Part shown: positions 4,730 to 5,125 of the stretch, piece by piece
How the letters are laid out: each line of letters opens with the position of its first letter
How positions within the stretch are numbered: the stretch's first letter is position 1
Source of the DNA: an uncultured Butyrivibrio sp.
Lineage (GTDB): Bacteria; Bacillota; Clostridia; Lachnospirales; Lachnospiraceae
Reading direction: 5' to 3'
Assembly (NCBI GenBank): GCA_947169985.1
Contig: CAMVRW010000191.1
Location: 1-5,125 of the forward strand
DNA length: 5,125 nucleotides
Notes under the pieces: generated by a model
What the model was told of the DNA's origin: nothing
Database searches by the model: none
The model's input: only the letters and a program-made list of their open reading frames with translations
Program-made: the position numbers and the translations under genes

Positions 4730-5125
4730 TCAGCTTCCCATATCATCCATAGTCTGTACAAACTGCTCTCTTACATCAATGGGAATATTCTTTGAAGAAT
4801 CCTCGGATCCAAGTGCTTCGATCGCTTCACCGCTTCTTTCGTTCTCTGTCTCTTTTGCCGCATCATTTGTTATATCATTTGATGCCTTGCTAAATTCTGC
4901 CTTAAGCTGTTCTTCTCTGGCAGCTCTGGATTCCATCTCCTGATTATAGGTTGTCTGGGAAATATCACCCTGAAGATACTTCCTTTGAAGTTCCGCATCA
5001 GAAACGCCCTGAAGAGAAGTCTCTGCAGATACTGCAGATGAAGTCGTCTCAGCAGATGGCTGAACCTGTACTGTTGCAGCAACTTCAGGTGCCTCGTATG
5101 CTTTTTCCTTCACTTCCTCAGGAAA
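4730..5125 (-). CDS. Unrecognised protein, C-terminal 131 residues (5' end missing)
   Basis: The frame is open to the window edge and ends at TGA (4732-4730), 40 nt before a strong terminator, so this is the real 3' end of a minus-strand gene. A GTG at 5113 exists, but GAGG lies only 2 nt before it and the frame continues upstream, so it is probably internal. The visible part is wholly hydrophilic: an Ala/Ser/Thr/Val/Glu-rich stretch (first 45 residues or so), then a charged, probably helical part (SDAELQRKYLQGDISQTTYN), then acidic, Asn/Glu/Ser-rich sequence and a short amphipathic end (PIDVREQFVQTMDDMGS). No membrane segment or catalytic motif is visible. It does not look like the end of FlgE, which often precedes flbD in related clusters. 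I do not recognise the family. Confidence 0.75.
   Translation of the reverse strand, partial: FPEEVKEKAYEAPEVAATVQVQPSAETTSSAVSAETSLQGVSDAELQRKYLQGDISQTTYNQEMESRAAREEQLKAEFSKASNDITNDAAKETENERSGEAIEALGSEDSSKNIPIDVREQFVQTMDDMGS

Noticed and set aside
4870..5082. Minus-strand 70-codon frame inside the right-edge gene
   Set aside because: It competes with the longer frame that ends next to a terminator, and its Leu/Arg/Gln-rich sequence is typical of an out-of-frame reading.

Overview
The window is a piece of a bacterial flagellar operon. Every recognisable gene lies on the minus strand, so transcription runs from high to low coordinates. The set flbD-motA-motB-fliL-fliM-fliY, with a FliY-type (CheC-like, CheY-P phosphatase) switch protein, strong AAGGAGG-type ribosome binding sites and some GTG/TTG starts, points to a motile member of the Firmicutes. 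The protein style best fits Clostridia, probably Lachnospiraceae (Butyrivibrio/Roseburia-like). That placement is inference from remembered family features, not a database search.

Layout in transcription order: (1) 5125-4730, the hydrophilic C-terminal end of an unrecognised protein whose start is outside the window. (2) 4689-4651, a clear rho-independent terminator that ends that gene. (3) About 315 bp of AT-rich, gene-free DNA down to flbD, holding several inverted repeats, a duplicated 10-mer that looks like an extended -10 element, and a 12-bp direct repeat. This is the likely promoter/operator region. (4) 4314-4132 flbD (SwrD family). (5) 4106-3303 motA and 3299-2466 motB, the stator. 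(6) 2442-1900 fliL. (7) 1876-893 fliM. (8) 888-1 fliY, cut by the window edge before its C-terminal FliN domain.

The genes from flbD to fliY are 3 to 25 bp apart, each with its own Shine-Dalgarno, and read as one transcription unit. Functionally they build the torque and switching parts of the motor. MotA/MotB form the ion-driven stator. FliL surrounds and supports the stator, and FlbD/SwrD is linked to stator power. FliM and FliY form the cytoplasmic C-ring that receives CheY-P, and FliY probably also dephosphorylates it. The stator looks more like Vibrio PomA/PomB (sodium type) than like proton-type MotA/MotB.

I found no undescribed system, CRISPR array, mobile element or RNA gene. The most interesting parts are the unusual break upstream of flbD with its palindrome-rich control region, the PomAB-like stator, the repeat-containing linker of FliY, and the unknown protein tail at the right edge.
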